NCBI GenBank assembly: GCA_047606825.1
Contig: JASGDY010000059.1
Location: 1 to 62,375 of the forward strand
DNA length: 62,375 nucleotides
Direction of reading: 5' to 3'
Source: Rhizosphaericola sp047606825
Lineage (GTDB): Bacteria > Bacteroidota > Bacteroidia > Chitinophagales > Chitinophagaceae
Part shown: one piece after another, positions 8,308-16,819 of the stretch
Layout of the letters: each line of letters begins with the position of its first letter
How positions within the stretch are numbered: the stretch's first letter is position 1
Notes under the pieces: generated by a model
Told to the model about the DNA's origin: nothing
The model's database searches: none
The model's input: only the letters and a program-made list of their open reading frames with translations
Program-made: the position numbers and the translations under genes

Positions 8308-10215
8308 CTATTTCTCTGCCAACATGATTTTCCGGGCATCGAGATTGTCCAATCCCGAAATAAAATCGATGTAGTCCTCGTATTTATCCGCGTCAAACTG
8401 TCCTTCGTTGCGTTGAATCCTACGGTAATATTTCAGGAAGCCGTTTTCCTCTTTTACGACGACCTGATAAGTGCCGAATATAGAAGTCACAGCCTTGTCC
8501 AAAGAGCCATTTTCCAAATGGATATTGGCAGGAAGCTGGACAGTCAGGCTGTCCTCGTCTACATAACCGCGACTAAAAAAGAACGGAAGTTTTCTGTTGC
8601 GTACCGTGGGCGGTACAGACGTATGGTTAAACAGGTTGGGTTTTAGATAATACATATTGCCGTTTTTCGCCGCACAGTGCGGCAGCTCCACGGCAAAAGA
8701 TTCATATAATGTGGGGCCGGAAGCTGCCTCTGTCCTATACAATACGTTGGATATCTGCATATTGTCGATATTGTATGTCTGGATGAGTTTTTTCTCCTTG
8801 TCATAGCTGGAAAGATTGACGTACTCCAAATGATTGTCATACTGGACACCGCTAAACGCGGCCTCGAATCGACCTTTCAGATTACCGTCGCCGTCCATTA
8901 CCATATCCGCACGCTGCACCTGGCGATTCTGGTCAGCCGTGTACACAGGCGTCCTGACAATAAAAGAATTATCGGCATTACTCGCCCAAACCAATCTGTC
9001 GTCGGTAAAATCACCAAGGAGACCGGCAGGCATATCGTTGCTCGTACATTCCAGCCAGAGCGTATCTTTGGCCATCGGCACCATCAATACGACATGGTTG
9101 CCCTGGTCCAGGCTGGCATACGATGCATCCATATCTTCTTTTTGGGAACCAGCCTCGACGACACAATAATACGACGGAATTTTCGCCGTGTTGAGTAGCG
9201 TCTGCATATAGTTGACCAATGCTTTGCAATCGCCATATCCTTTGGCATCCACCTCTGCGGCGGACATCGGGCAAAAACCACCGATACCTATCTGCACGCT
9301 GACATACCTGATGTTTTTCTGTAAATATTGGTACAGTGTCGATACGATTTCTTTTTGTGTTTTTTGCGTCTCAATGGTTTGTTTTACCAGTTCTACCATC
9401 CGTGGTGTAGGTGTCTGCTGGTCTTTGAGCAAGGAATTGTAAAACCATTTGCCAAGCTCCGTCCAATCGTGGTAGCTCCCTTTGTATTTATAGTAATAGA
9501 ACTGTGTCGGCGCTATCTTCACACATATCCTATCCTTATAATACGGAGGCGATAACGGTTCTTCCCTTTCCGCAGGGATATTACTGACAACCCAGGAATA
9601 GGATTTCTGTCCTTTGGGGGACACGGACTCTGTATGCGCCGTTGGTAGATTGGCCTCTTTCAACAATATGCTGTCGCCATTGTTGCAAATAAAACTAAAG
9701 CTGCTTTCCTGTATCGCGACATCCCGTCTATACTTAGGTATCCGGTCTGGGATGATCAGGTTCTGGGACAGATTAACCGTGTAGTCATAGACGACAGTGA
9801 TGGGGTAGTTGACGGCGTTGGGTTCGAAATATTTGACCCGGCTGTCTTCATATAGGGAAAAACTATGGACAGCACTTTCGTCCACCATATCCTTCACGCC
9901 AAACTTTCTAACCAGGTTGCCGTCGGCATCGTAAACAAACCCTTTGACATGGTCAATCTTCCTGTTTTTGGCATAACCTATCACAAGCTGAACCATGTCG
10001 TTGTCTTTTTCGTTCATGACCGTCAATACCTGAAAGGTATGTATCCGCACATCTGTCATGGAACGCATTTCTATCGTTTTTTCTTCCTTGCGCACGATGA
10101 GCGAAGCGTTGGCCAACAAATTCTTGGGAATGTCGCTTACACGGTATTCCGTCTGGGCAGACAGCGATGTCGTGCAGAAAAAAGAAAGAGCAAAGGCCAA
10201 TTTTTGGAAATTCAT
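8308..10215 (-). CDS. DUF3857 and transglutaminase-like domain protein
   Basis: A 635-residue exported protein with a signal peptide ending near SLSAQ (residue 21). An N-terminal DUF3857 beta domain is followed by a transglutaminase-like core at about 280-400. There GYGDCKAL supplies the candidate nucleophile Cys330 and GNHVV supplies His374. The third position is LEC (Glu389) where the classic family has Asp. A C-terminal beta region follows. Such proteins are common in Bacteroidota, but their substrate is not established. The start is directly preceded by a T-rich leader. A second DUF3857 protein lies upstream on the same strand. Confidence 0.85.
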   Translation of the reverse strand: MNFQKLAFALSFFCTTSLSAQTEYRVSDIPKNLLANASLIVRKEEKTIEMRSMTDVRIHTFQVLTVMNEKDNDMVQLVIGYAKNRKIDHVKGFVYDADGNLVRKFGVKDMVDESAVHSFSLYEDSRVKYFEPNAVNYPITVVYDYTVNLSQNLIIPDRIPKYRRDVAIQESSFSFICNNGDSILLKEANLPTAHTESVSPKGQKSYSWVVSNIPAEREEPLSPPYYKDRICVKIAPTQFYYYKYKGSYHDWTELGKWFYNSLLKDQQTPTPRMVELVKQTIETQKTQKEIVSTLYQYLQKNIRYVSVQIGIGGFCPMSAAEVDAKGYGDCKALVNYMQTLLNTAKIPSYYCVVEAGSQKEDMDASYASLDQGNHVVLMVPMAKDTLWLECTSNDMPAGLLGDFTDDRLVWASNADNSFIVRTPVYTADQNRQVQRADMVMDGDGNLKGRFEAAFSGVQYDNHLEYVNLSSYDKEKKLIQTYNIDNMQISNVLYRTEAASGPTLYESFAVELPHCAAKNGNMYYLKPNLFNHTSVPPTVRNRKLPFFFSRGYVDEDSLTVQLPANIHLENGSLDKAVTSIFGTYQVVVKEENGFLKYYRRIQRNEGQFDADKYEDYIDFISGLDNLDARKIMLAEK

Positions 10216-10342
10216 GCTAAAGTAGAAGTAAAAGGTAAAAGTAAAAATACTGAACGCCCAATACCAAGAGAGCCAAAATCCAAACGCTGGACTTCGCGTC
10301 TCCCCTCTCTTTGTTAGGAGAAGGGGGCGGGCGTGAGGTTTT
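10216..10342 (-). repeat. T-rich leader plus CCCCTCT stem-loop
   Basis: Read on the minus strand, the bases just before the DUF3857 start are repeated TTTTAC-like heptamers (positions 10216-10249). The same type of leader precedes the genes starting at 19051, 50355 and 53191. Further upstream, about 10303-10332, is a stem of the CCCCTCTC / GAGAAGGGGG type, related to the one at 614-635. Confidence 0.55.
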
Positions 10343-12313
10343 CTATTGCTTCTTAAAAATAATATCTGTCTTTTCCAACTGGATGATGCGGCTGAACAGT
10401 TCTTTGAGATTCAAATAGTCGTCTGGCGTAAATAAAATTTTATTGAACTGTAAGGAATATTCGCACATTAGATGTCCACCTTCCAATACGCTCTTATTAG
10501 AAAACGCCGCGTCCCTGTTTGGTAAAACCATACGTAGATCCCTGGGTTTGGACTCAATGGACCAATCACCTGGAATCTCAATATCAATCCTTGTCAACGA
10601 CTCTTTTTGCATTCCCAGGTCTATGGGATAGTTCCGCTCATTGAGGTTAAACGGATTTTTGCTGATTTTATCCAGCATAAACGGATTAAAATTCAGTTTT
10701 GAGAAATCAGTGCCATCGTACAATTTCAACTCAAAATCATACGTTTCCTCGACATCATTGTCAAGCGTATCGAGCCCATTGATTGTATAATCCTTAATCT
10801 TTATTTTACCCAATGACGGCATCAATGATTTCTCCACAAAATCGTCAAGTGTGGTGAAGTTCTTTATCGTCAGACGCCTACTGTATGCATCATATTCACT
10901 GGAGTGTACCTCAATCTTGCCGGCCAGCCTGCCATCCGTTTGTAGCTTGGCGGTCAACAGGTAGCTGTGTTTTTCTTTTTGGGGCAGTGCGACAGCTTCC
11001 CAATAGGATGCCTTTTTATAAGGAAGGACACGTCCGGAATCATTGAGACACCGCATGGGCAACATTCCAAAACCCAGTTCAGGATCCGTAGCGTCCAACA
11101 AATACACGTTACCGTCAATAGTCGCTCTGGCAACGATGTAATTAAAGTCGGACAGGATTGGATAGAGTTTATTGGGAACACCGTTTTGTCTGGTGGACAA
11201 TATAAAGACGTCCGTCGGAATCTTCGCCACATTCAGCGCATTTACCAAAGAGATATTGATATCCGCCACGTTGCCAGAATGACGTTTCAGGGCATCGTCA
11301 ATCGTCGTCTCGGTAAACATACCCAAACGCCCATTCCACTTCAACTGTTTTTGGATATACCGATAGATTGCTTTTGCCTTGGTCAGATTGCCCGGCAGAC
11401 CTGTCGTAACCTGTGGTACGATATCTTCGTAAGTACCCTTCCGCAACTGTTTGCCAAAACTAGGGTCGTTCCACAACGTCGTCTCCACGTCACGCCAAGT
11501 CTGCGTAAACTTTCTTGTGCTGCCATCCTGCATCAACACGTCCGAAAGCTCATAATAGATCGCTGATTTGAAATTAGACGCCGCCGTCATGTAGTCCTCT
11601 TCTACAAATGCCGGGATATTTTCCATGATATAGGTCATGTCCGAGGAATTGACACGCCATCCCGCGATAGAAACATCTTCATTTATTACTTTTTCTCTCC
11701 TGTCCGTCAACCTCAAGTAGCCGCGCAATACGACATTGTAATTGTAATTGGCAGGAATAATCGCTTCAAATTCGCTTCTCGCCTTAGGTATGTCATCCTG
11801 AAATTCCCACGTCTGAAAATTAAATATCCGTGGAGTCTCCTTCTCGTAAGTATATTCTACGATAGTGCCATCGTGCAGTTCAGGAAATGTAAATTTGACC
11901 AATGTCACATACTTGCTGTAGTTTTCCCGGTAGATATTCTTCTCCGTCACAACAGATTCTTTGTAAGAACCATTGTCCCAATTGAAACTGGAGGCTTTAT
12001 TGACTTTTACCATTTCATAGTCACCATTATCGCCCTGGTATTCAGGTATGACGATGTTGGCATGGGACAGACCCTCCTTGTTCAATATTTTAATCCGCAC
12101 ATGGTACAAATAGTGGATACCCATCCGACCTTTAAGATCGTCAAAATACATACGCGCGTTCCCATATTCGTTCAATACGATAGCGTTGGAGAAGTTGTCC
12201 AAAGAGTCTTTGGCGAGCAGTCGGTCCCTGTCACTCATCGTTCCGAAAGCAAAATCTTGGGCATCCGTTATGGCATGACCCAAAAGGAACAGAAAAAGCA
12301 AAACAGTTTTCAT
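10343..12313 (-). CDS. DUF3857 protein with degenerate transglutaminase fold
   Basis: A 656-residue exported protein (start at 12313; signal peptide ending near AITDAQ). An in-frame ATG 18 codons upstream lies inside the fusA terminator palindrome and is not favoured. Layout is DUF3857 at about 40-240 and a transglutaminase-like segment at about 300-415. The nucleophile position reads GNVADIN, with Val349 where Cys is expected. The His position reads FNYIV (Tyr392). Only the Asp of LLDATDP (Asp407) is kept. It is therefore probably not a working transglutaminase and may be a binding or structural protein. This subfamily often lacks the cysteine, as far as I recall. Confidence 0.8.
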   Translation of the reverse strand: MKTVLLFLFLLGHAITDAQDFAFGTMSDRDRLLAKDSLDNFSNAIVLNEYGNARMYFDDLKGRMGIHYLYHVRIKILNKEGLSHANIVIPEYQGDNGDYEMVKVNKASSFNWDNGSYKESVVTEKNIYRENYSKYVTLVKFTFPELHDGTIVEYTYEKETPRIFNFQTWEFQDDIPKARSEFEAIIPANYNYNVVLRGYLRLTDRREKVINEDVSIAGWRVNSSDMTYIMENIPAFVEEDYMTAASNFKSAIYYELSDVLMQDGSTRKFTQTWRDVETTLWNDPSFGKQLRKGTYEDIVPQVTTGLPGNLTKAKAIYRYIQKQLKWNGRLGMFTETTIDDALKRHSGNVADINISLVNALNVAKIPTDVFILSTRQNGVPNKLYPILSDFNYIVARATIDGNVYLLDATDPELGFGMLPMRCLNDSGRVLPYKKASYWEAVALPQKEKHSYLLTAKLQTDGRLAGKIEVHSSEYDAYSRRLTIKNFTTLDDFVEKSLMPSLGKIKIKDYTINGLDTLDNDVEETYDFELKLYDGTDFSKLNFNPFMLDKISKNPFNLNERNYPIDLGMQKESLTRIDIEIPGDWSIESKPRDLRMVLPNRDAAFSNKSVLEGGHLMCEYSLQFNKILFTPDDYLNLKELFSRIIQLEKTDIIFKKQ

Positions 12314-12354
12314 ATTGGTATTGGAATATTTGTTAGCAATTTTAACAAATAAAA

Positions 12355-12388
12355 AAATCTCCTGCAAATAATTATTTGCAGGAGATTT
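12355..12388 (-). terminator. Intrinsic terminator of fusA
   Basis: A perfect 34-nt palindrome (arms AAATCTCCTGCAAATAA at 12355-12371 and its complement at 12372-12388) lies 29 bp downstream of the fusA stop. On the minus strand it is followed by a run of T. It separates fusA from the DUF3857 gene at 12313. Confidence 0.85.
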
Positions 12389-12417
12389 GCTATTCGATGG
12401 AAAACGATTCCGAAGGA

Positions 12418-14574
12418 TTAATCTTCGTCGTCGACTTTTACCTTTCCTTTGTTCTTGGCGATTACTTCTTCAGCGATGTTGTTAGGTGCTGGTGTGTAAT
12501 GTGAGAACTCCATCGTGGACGCTGCACGGCCAGAAGACAGGGAACGCAACTGCGTAACGTAACCGAACATTTCGCTCAAAGGTACTTTGGCCTTGATGAC
12601 CTGTGCGTTGTTGCGGCTGTCCATACCTTCCATCATACCACGACGACGGTTCAAGTCACCCGTAACGTCGCCCATGTATTGGTCAGGCGTCGTGACTTCC
12701 ACTTTCATGATAGGTTCGAGCAACGTGGGTTTTGCCTTGGCACCAGCGTGGCGGAAACCAGCCTTGGCAGCCAATTCAAAGGACATCGCATCGGAATCCA
12801 CCGGGTGGAAACCGCCGTCGAACACACGGATTTTCATGCTCTCGACCGGATAGCCAGCCAATACGCCCGTACCCATTGCGGTTTCAAAGCCTTTCTGGAT
12901 GGCTGGTACAAATTCGCGGGGAATCGAACCACCGAAGATGTCGTTGACAAACTGGAAAGACTTGCCTTCATTTTCTTTCAGCCATTCTGCGTCGGCAGGT
13001 CCTATTTCAAACTGGATATCGGCATATTTACCACGACCACCTGTCTGTTTTTTCAACGTTTCGCGGTGGGAAATCGTATTGCCGAATGCTTCTTTGTAAG
13101 CAACCTGGGGAGCACCTTGGTTGACTTCCACCTTGAACTCGCGTTTCATACGGTCCAGGATGATTTCCAGGTGCAGCTCACCCATACCACGCAAAATCGT
13201 CTGACCCGTATCTTCGTCCGTGTTGACACGAAGTGTAGGATCTTCTTCGACCAGTTTGGCGATGGCCATACCCATTTTGTCCACGTCCGCCTGCGTTTTA
13301 GGCTCGATGGCGATGGCAATGACAGGTTCCGGTATAAACATATTTTCCAAAACAATCGGGTACTTCTCGTCGCAGAGCGTATCTCCGGTCTTGATTTCCT
13401 TGAAACCAACAGCCGCACCGATATCGCCTGCTTCGATGAAGTCGATCGGGTTTTGTTTGTTTGCAAACATTTTCATGATACGGCTGATACGTTCGTTCTT
13501 GCCGCTGCGCATGTTCTTGACGTAAGAACCCGCGTCCAGATGTCCGGAATAGCAACGGAAGAATGCCAGACGACCAACGAAAGGATCGGTCATGATCTTG
13601 AACGCCAAAGCGGAGAACGGTGCTTTGGCATCCGGTGCACGGCGTTCTTCTTTTTCCGTATCCGGATTGACGCCGATGGTATCGCCGATATCAATCGGTG
13701 AAGGCAGGTAACGGCAGACAGCGTCGAGTGCGGTCTGCACGCCTTTGTTCTTGAAAGAAGAACCACACATCATCGGGATGATGCTCAAGTCGATACAAGC
13801 CTTACGGATGGCCTCATGCATTTCCTCTTCGGTGATTGAGTTGGGATCGTCGAAGAACTTCTCCATCAGGTTGTCGTCGTATTCCGCAACAGCTTCTACG
13901 AGTTTGGCTCTCCATTCGTCCACTTCGGCAACCATGTCGTCAGGAACCGGAATCTCTGCGTACGTCATCCCTTCTGTGGAGTCGTCCCAGATGATACCTA
14001 CGTTCTTGATAAGATCGACAACGCCTTTAAAATCGTCTTCCGCGCCGATTGGCAACTGCAAAGGCACAGCATTGGCACCCAGCATTTCGTGCAATTGTTT
14101 CACAACGTTGAGGAAATCTGCACCCTGACGGTCCATCTTGTTGACAAAACCGATACGGGGTACATGGTAACGGTTGGCCTGACGCCATACGGTTTCCGAC
14201 TGCGGTTCCACACCGTCAACGGCAGAAAACAGGGCAATCAGACCGTCCAACACACGCATGGAACGTTCCACTTCCACAGTGAAGTCAACGTGTCCCGGAG
14301 TATCGATGATATTGAAGGAATAATCTTTTGTGTCTGCATTTTTCTGGCCTTGTACAGTCGGGAAAGGCCATTTGCAGCTTACCGCTGCGGAGGTGATCGT
14401 AATACCTCTTTCTTTTTCCTGTGCCATCCAGTCCGTCGTAGCACCGCCGTCGTGCACTTCACCAATCTTGTGGATCATACCCGTGTAGCGCAGGATACGC
14501 TCGGTGGTCGTGGTCTTACCGGCATCGATGTGTGCAGCAATACCAAAGTTGCGTTGTAATTTCAAGTCCGCCAT
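12418..14574 (-). CDS. fusA: Elongation factor G
   Basis: A 718-residue translation GTPase that moves tRNA and mRNA through the ribosome after peptide-bond formation. The GTPase motifs are visible: AHIDAGKTTTTERIL near residues 14-28, RGITITSAA, DTPGHVDFTVE and NKMDRQGAD. Domains II-V follow at full length. It is a single-gene unit here, not in the str operon with rpsL/rpsG/tuf. It has its own terminator downstream and a probable promoter box at 14634-14641. EF-G often occurs in several copies in Bacteroidota, so another copy elsewhere is possible. Confidence 0.97.
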   Translation of the reverse strand: MADLKLQRNFGIAAHIDAGKTTTTERILRYTGMIHKIGEVHDGGATTDWMAQEKERGITITSAAVSCKWPFPTVQGQKNADTKDYSFNIIDTPGHVDFTVEVERSMRVLDGLIALFSAVDGVEPQSETVWRQANRYHVPRIGFVNKMDRQGADFLNVVKQLHEMLGANAVPLQLPIGAEDDFKGVVDLIKNVGIIWDDSTEGMTYAEIPVPDDMVAEVDEWRAKLVEAVAEYDDNLMEKFFDDPNSITEEEMHEAIRKACIDLSIIPMMCGSSFKNKGVQTALDAVCRYLPSPIDIGDTIGVNPDTEKEERRAPDAKAPFSALAFKIMTDPFVGRLAFFRCYSGHLDAGSYVKNMRSGKNERISRIMKMFANKQNPIDFIEAGDIGAAVGFKEIKTGDTLCDEKYPIVLENMFIPEPVIAIAIEPKTQADVDKMGMAIAKLVEEDPTLRVNTDEDTGQTILRGMGELHLEIILDRMKREFKVEVNQGAPQVAYKEAFGNTISHRETLKKQTGGRGKYADIQFEIGPADAEWLKENEGKSFQFVNDIFGGSIPREFVPAIQKGFETAMGTGVLAGYPVESMKIRVFDGGFHPVDSDAMSFELAAKAGFRHAGAKAKPTLLEPIMKVEVTTPDQYMGDVTGDLNRRRGMMEGMDSRNNAQVIKAKVPLSEMFGYVTQLRSLSSGRAASTMEFSHYTPAPNNIAEEVIAKNKGKVKVDDED

Positions 14575-14633
14575 AAAACGAAAAATATTTTATTTTATTA
14601 GTTGAAAAAGGGCAAAATTCCCAATTTCGGGCG

Positions 14634-14641
14634 CAAAAGTA
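14634..14641 (-). promoter_or_regulatory. Putative -7 promoter box of fusA
   Basis: On the minus strand the sequence is TACTTTTG, matching the Bacteroidota -7 consensus TAnnTTTG. It lies 59 bp upstream of the fusA start. No convincing -33 TTG element was found at the usual distance. Confidence 0.4.
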
Positions 14642-14876
14642 AGGAATTTGTCGCACTCATTTTACATTTTATATCCTAATTGGGAGGAATTATTTCTTTG
14701 TTAAATAAAAAGCTCGCCTTTCCCGACACTGGCTCTGCGACAGACACCATACCCATAAAAAATAACGCACCGCCCATACTGTATTATGGCGGGTCAGGCA
14801 ATCTCGTTTTCTTTGCACAAAGACACACGAAAATTGAACAACAAATAAAATATTTCCGGCAGGTCAACGCTTTCGA

Positions 14877-14894
14877 AATATTAATCGTAATATT
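14877..14894. promoter_or_regulatory. Putative ArsR operator
   Basis: A perfect inverted repeat AATATTA-ATCG-TAATATT ends 17 bp before the arsR start codon. ArsR/SmtB repressors bind AT-rich palindromes of this size in their own promoters, so autoregulation is likely. Confidence 0.55.
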
Positions 14895-14911
14895 GCAATT
14901 AAACAATAAAA

Positions 14912-15244
14912 ATGGGTGCGACAAAAACCGAGCATTTTACAGAAAGCCAAAACGCCATCGCGACTTTGGCAAAAGCGTTGGGACATCCTGCACGGATAGC
15001 AATCGTTGAATATCTAATGAAAGTGGACACCTGCATTTGCGGCGACATCGTGAACGAATTACCGCTGGCTCAGCCAACGGTTTCACAACACTTGAAAGAA
15101 CTCAAAAACGCAGGACTAATAAAGGGAAGCATCGAAGGCAACGCCATTTGCTACTGCATTGACGAAAAAGCCATCGAAAAACTGCAAAACTATTTCGGCA
15201 ACCTTTCAGCCAGGCTTGCCGACAAGGCAAAAAACTGTTGTTAA
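14912..15244 (+). CDS. arsR: ArsR-family arsenical-responsive repressor
   Basis: A 110-residue winged-helix repressor that releases DNA when it binds As(III) or a similar thiophilic metal(loid). The recognition-helix region is LAQPTVSQHLKELKNAGLI. A Cys-x-Cys (TCICGDIV) lies just before it, and the protein ends in NCC, giving candidate metal ligands. It is the first gene of a plus-strand arsenic operon, divergent from fusA. A palindrome directly upstream is its likely operator. Confidence 0.9.
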   Translation: MGATKTEHFTESQNAIATLAKALGHPARIAIVEYLMKVDTCICGDIVNELPLAQPTVSQHLKELKNAGLIKGSIEGNAICYCIDEKAIEKLQNYFGNLSARLADKAKNCC

Positions 15245-15262
15245 TGAAAAAAACGAATAAAA

Positions 15263-15736
15263 ATGAAACTTTCAGAAGTAAAAGCACTTTTGCCGACATT
15301 GGAAAATGTATCGTTCAAATTGGAAAACGGAACGTTTGTTCCCGAACATTTCCACGTTACAGAACTAGGCGCGATCACGAAACATTTTATTGATTGCGGC
15401 GGAACAATCAGAAACGAAAAAGTAGTCAACTTCCAATTATGGAATGCCAACGACATTGAACACCGATTAAAATCCACCAAACTATTAGACATTATCAAAC
15501 TATCCGAAGAAAATCTGGATATTGAAGATGCCGAAATAGAAGTAGAATACCAGGCTGAAACAATTGGTAAATACGATTTGGATTTTAACGGTAACCACTT
15601 TGTTTTAAAAAACAAACAAACTGCTTGCCTGGCAAGCGACAAATGCGGGATACCGCAAGAAAAACAGAAAATTCAATTGTCGGAGTTACAAACGGAGAAG
15701 ACTTCCTGTTGTTCACCAAATAGCGGTTGTTGTTAA
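15263..15736 (+). CDS. DUF6428 family protein of arsenic operons
   Basis: A 157-residue protein that I associate with the DUF6428 family, found mainly beside arsR in Bacteroidota. It has no known enzymatic activity. The C-terminus ends in a cysteine cluster (CCSPNSGCC), which could bind As(III) or another soft metal; this is inference from composition. It follows arsR by 18 bp and precedes the acetyltransferase by 2 bp, so it is in the operon. Confidence 0.75.
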   Translation: MKLSEVKALLPTLENVSFKLENGTFVPEHFHVTELGAITKHFIDCGGTIRNEKVVNFQLWNANDIEHRLKSTKLLDIIKLSEENLDIEDAEIEVEYQAETIGKYDLDFNGNHFVLKNKQTACLASDKCGIPQEKQKIQLSELQTEKTSCCSPNSGCC

Positions 15737-15738
15737 TT

Positions 15739-16227
15739 ATGGACATTCAAAAAATTGAACAAAAACATTATTCCCAACTCGCTGAAATATACCGACAGGG
15801 AATTGAAACAGGAAACGCAACTTTCGAGACCAACGTCCCTGACTGGGAAAGCTGGGACAAAACCCATCTACCTGAATGTAGGATTGCCGCATTTGAAGGG
15901 GAAACGATGACGGGCTGGGCAGCACTTACGCCTGTTTCGGGTAGGAGCGTATATGCAGGCGTAACAGAAGTAAGTGTCTATGTGGCCGACGATTTCCGTG
16001 GAAAAGGAATTGGCAAATTGCTACTACAACAACTTATTGCCAAAAGCGATCAGAACGGTTTATGGACATTGCAGTCAGGCATTTTCGCTGAAAACACGAG
16101 CAGCATCAAGCTACACGAGAAATGTGGGTTTCGGCTAATCGGTTTCCGGGAAAAAATCGGGCAACTGAACGGCGTATGGAAAGACAACGTCATCATGGAA
16201 CGGAGAAGCAAAATAGTGGGCGTTTAA
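15739..16227 (+). CDS. arsN: GNAT acetyltransferase, ArsN/phosphinothricin-type
   Basis: A 162-residue GNAT enzyme. The start at 15739 is 2 bp after the preceding stop; an in-frame alternative start at 15727 would overlap that gene. The acetyl-CoA loop appears as DDFRGKGIGKLLLQQLI, and the C-terminal LHEKCGFRLIGFREK is typical of the phosphinothricin/methionine-sulfoximine acetyltransferase family. ArsN proteins of this family occur in ars operons, where some acetylate arsenic-containing phosphinothricin analogues. The exact substrate here is unproven. Confidence 0.8.
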   Translation: MDIQKIEQKHYSQLAEIYRQGIETGNATFETNVPDWESWDKTHLPECRIAAFEGETMTGWAALTPVSGRSVYAGVTEVSVYVADDFRGKGIGKLLLQQLIAKSDQNGLWTLQSGIFAENTSSIKLHEKCGFRLIGFREKIGQLNGVWKDNVIMERRSKIVGV

Positions 16228-16229
16228 CA

Positions 16230-16355
16230 ATAAAAGTATTATTCATCAAATACAAAAAGCCAATCATCATAACGACTTCGGTTGTGGTGTTGCAGGTCAT
16301 TTTTGGCTTTGACCCGAAATTTTGCATCATCAATATCATTTGGTTATTCGTATGA
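16230..16355 (+). CDS. Small membrane peptide of the ars operon, ATA start
   Basis: A 41-codon frame fits exactly between arsN and arsC. It opens 2 bp after the arsN stop and ends in an ATGA overlap with arsC (ATG at 16352). The peptide begins KVLFIKYKKP and continues as one hydrophobic segment around IIITTSVVVLQVIFGFDP, ending IINIIWLFV: a positive N-terminus followed by a likely transmembrane helix. No ATG, GTG or TTG is available in the segment; the only start at the natural place is ATA (16230). An in-frame ATG far upstream (16122) would run through arsN. I recall similar short membrane ORFs beside arsC in this phylum, but no function. Confidence 0.55.
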   Translation: MKVLFIKYKKPIIITTSVVVLQVIFGFDPKFCIINIIWLFV

Positions 16356-16774
16356 TAGACAAAAAGAAAATTTTGGTGCTTTGCACCGGCAACAGTTGCA
16401 GAAGTCAAATAGCCGAAGGCTACTTGCGACATTTTTCAGACAAAAAAGCAGATATTTACAGTGCAGGTGTGGAAACACACGGAGTAAATCCAAAAGCGAT
16501 TGCCACAATGCAGGAAGACGGCATTGACATTTCTAAACACACATCAAACAACATTGACGAATATTACGACATTGACTTTGATTTTGTAATTACAGTGTGC
16601 GACAACGCCAAAGAACGCTGTCCGTTCTTTCCAACCAAAGCGAAAAAGTTCCATCAAAACTTTCCAGACCCAGCAAAGGCGACAGGAACGCAAGAAGAAA
16701 TCAACGTACAGTTTCGGCAAGTCAGGGAACTGATAAAGGAATATTGCAGCAAGTTTGCTGCTGACAACTTGTAG
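16352..16774 (+). CDS. arsC: Thioredoxin-coupled arsenate reductase
   Basis: A 140-residue low-molecular-weight phosphatase-fold enzyme that reduces arsenate to arsenite. The start at 16352 overlaps the preceding small ORF. The P-loop CTGNSCR gives the CX5R motif at Cys11. The resolving pair Cys83 and Cys90 lies in VCDNAKERC, in the same 7-residue spacing as Cys82/Cys89 of the plasmid pI258 enzyme. It is the last gene of the ars cluster. No arsenite efflux pump (ArsB or Acr3) follows; the next gene is an unrelated oxidoreductase. Confidence 0.93.
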   Translation: MIDKKKILVLCTGNSCRSQIAEGYLRHFSDKKADIYSAGVETHGVNPKAIATMQEDGIDISKHTSNNIDEYYDIDFDFVITVCDNAKERCPFFPTKAKKFHQNFPDPAKATGTQEEINVQFRQVRELIKEYCSKFAADNL

Positions 16775-16819
16775 CTTGAAACCTGTAACTTGCGACCTGT
16801 ACAGATAAATCTATCCGAC

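Noticed and set aside
12679..13701. Long plus-strand open frame (340 codons) opposite fusA
   Set aside because: It is antisense to an unambiguous EF-G gene, has no recognisable domain and is rich in Arg, His and Phe as expected from a shadow frame.
14680..15009. Plus-strand open frame overlapping the start of arsR
   Set aside because: It runs into arsR in another frame, has no domain and lies where promoter elements are expected.
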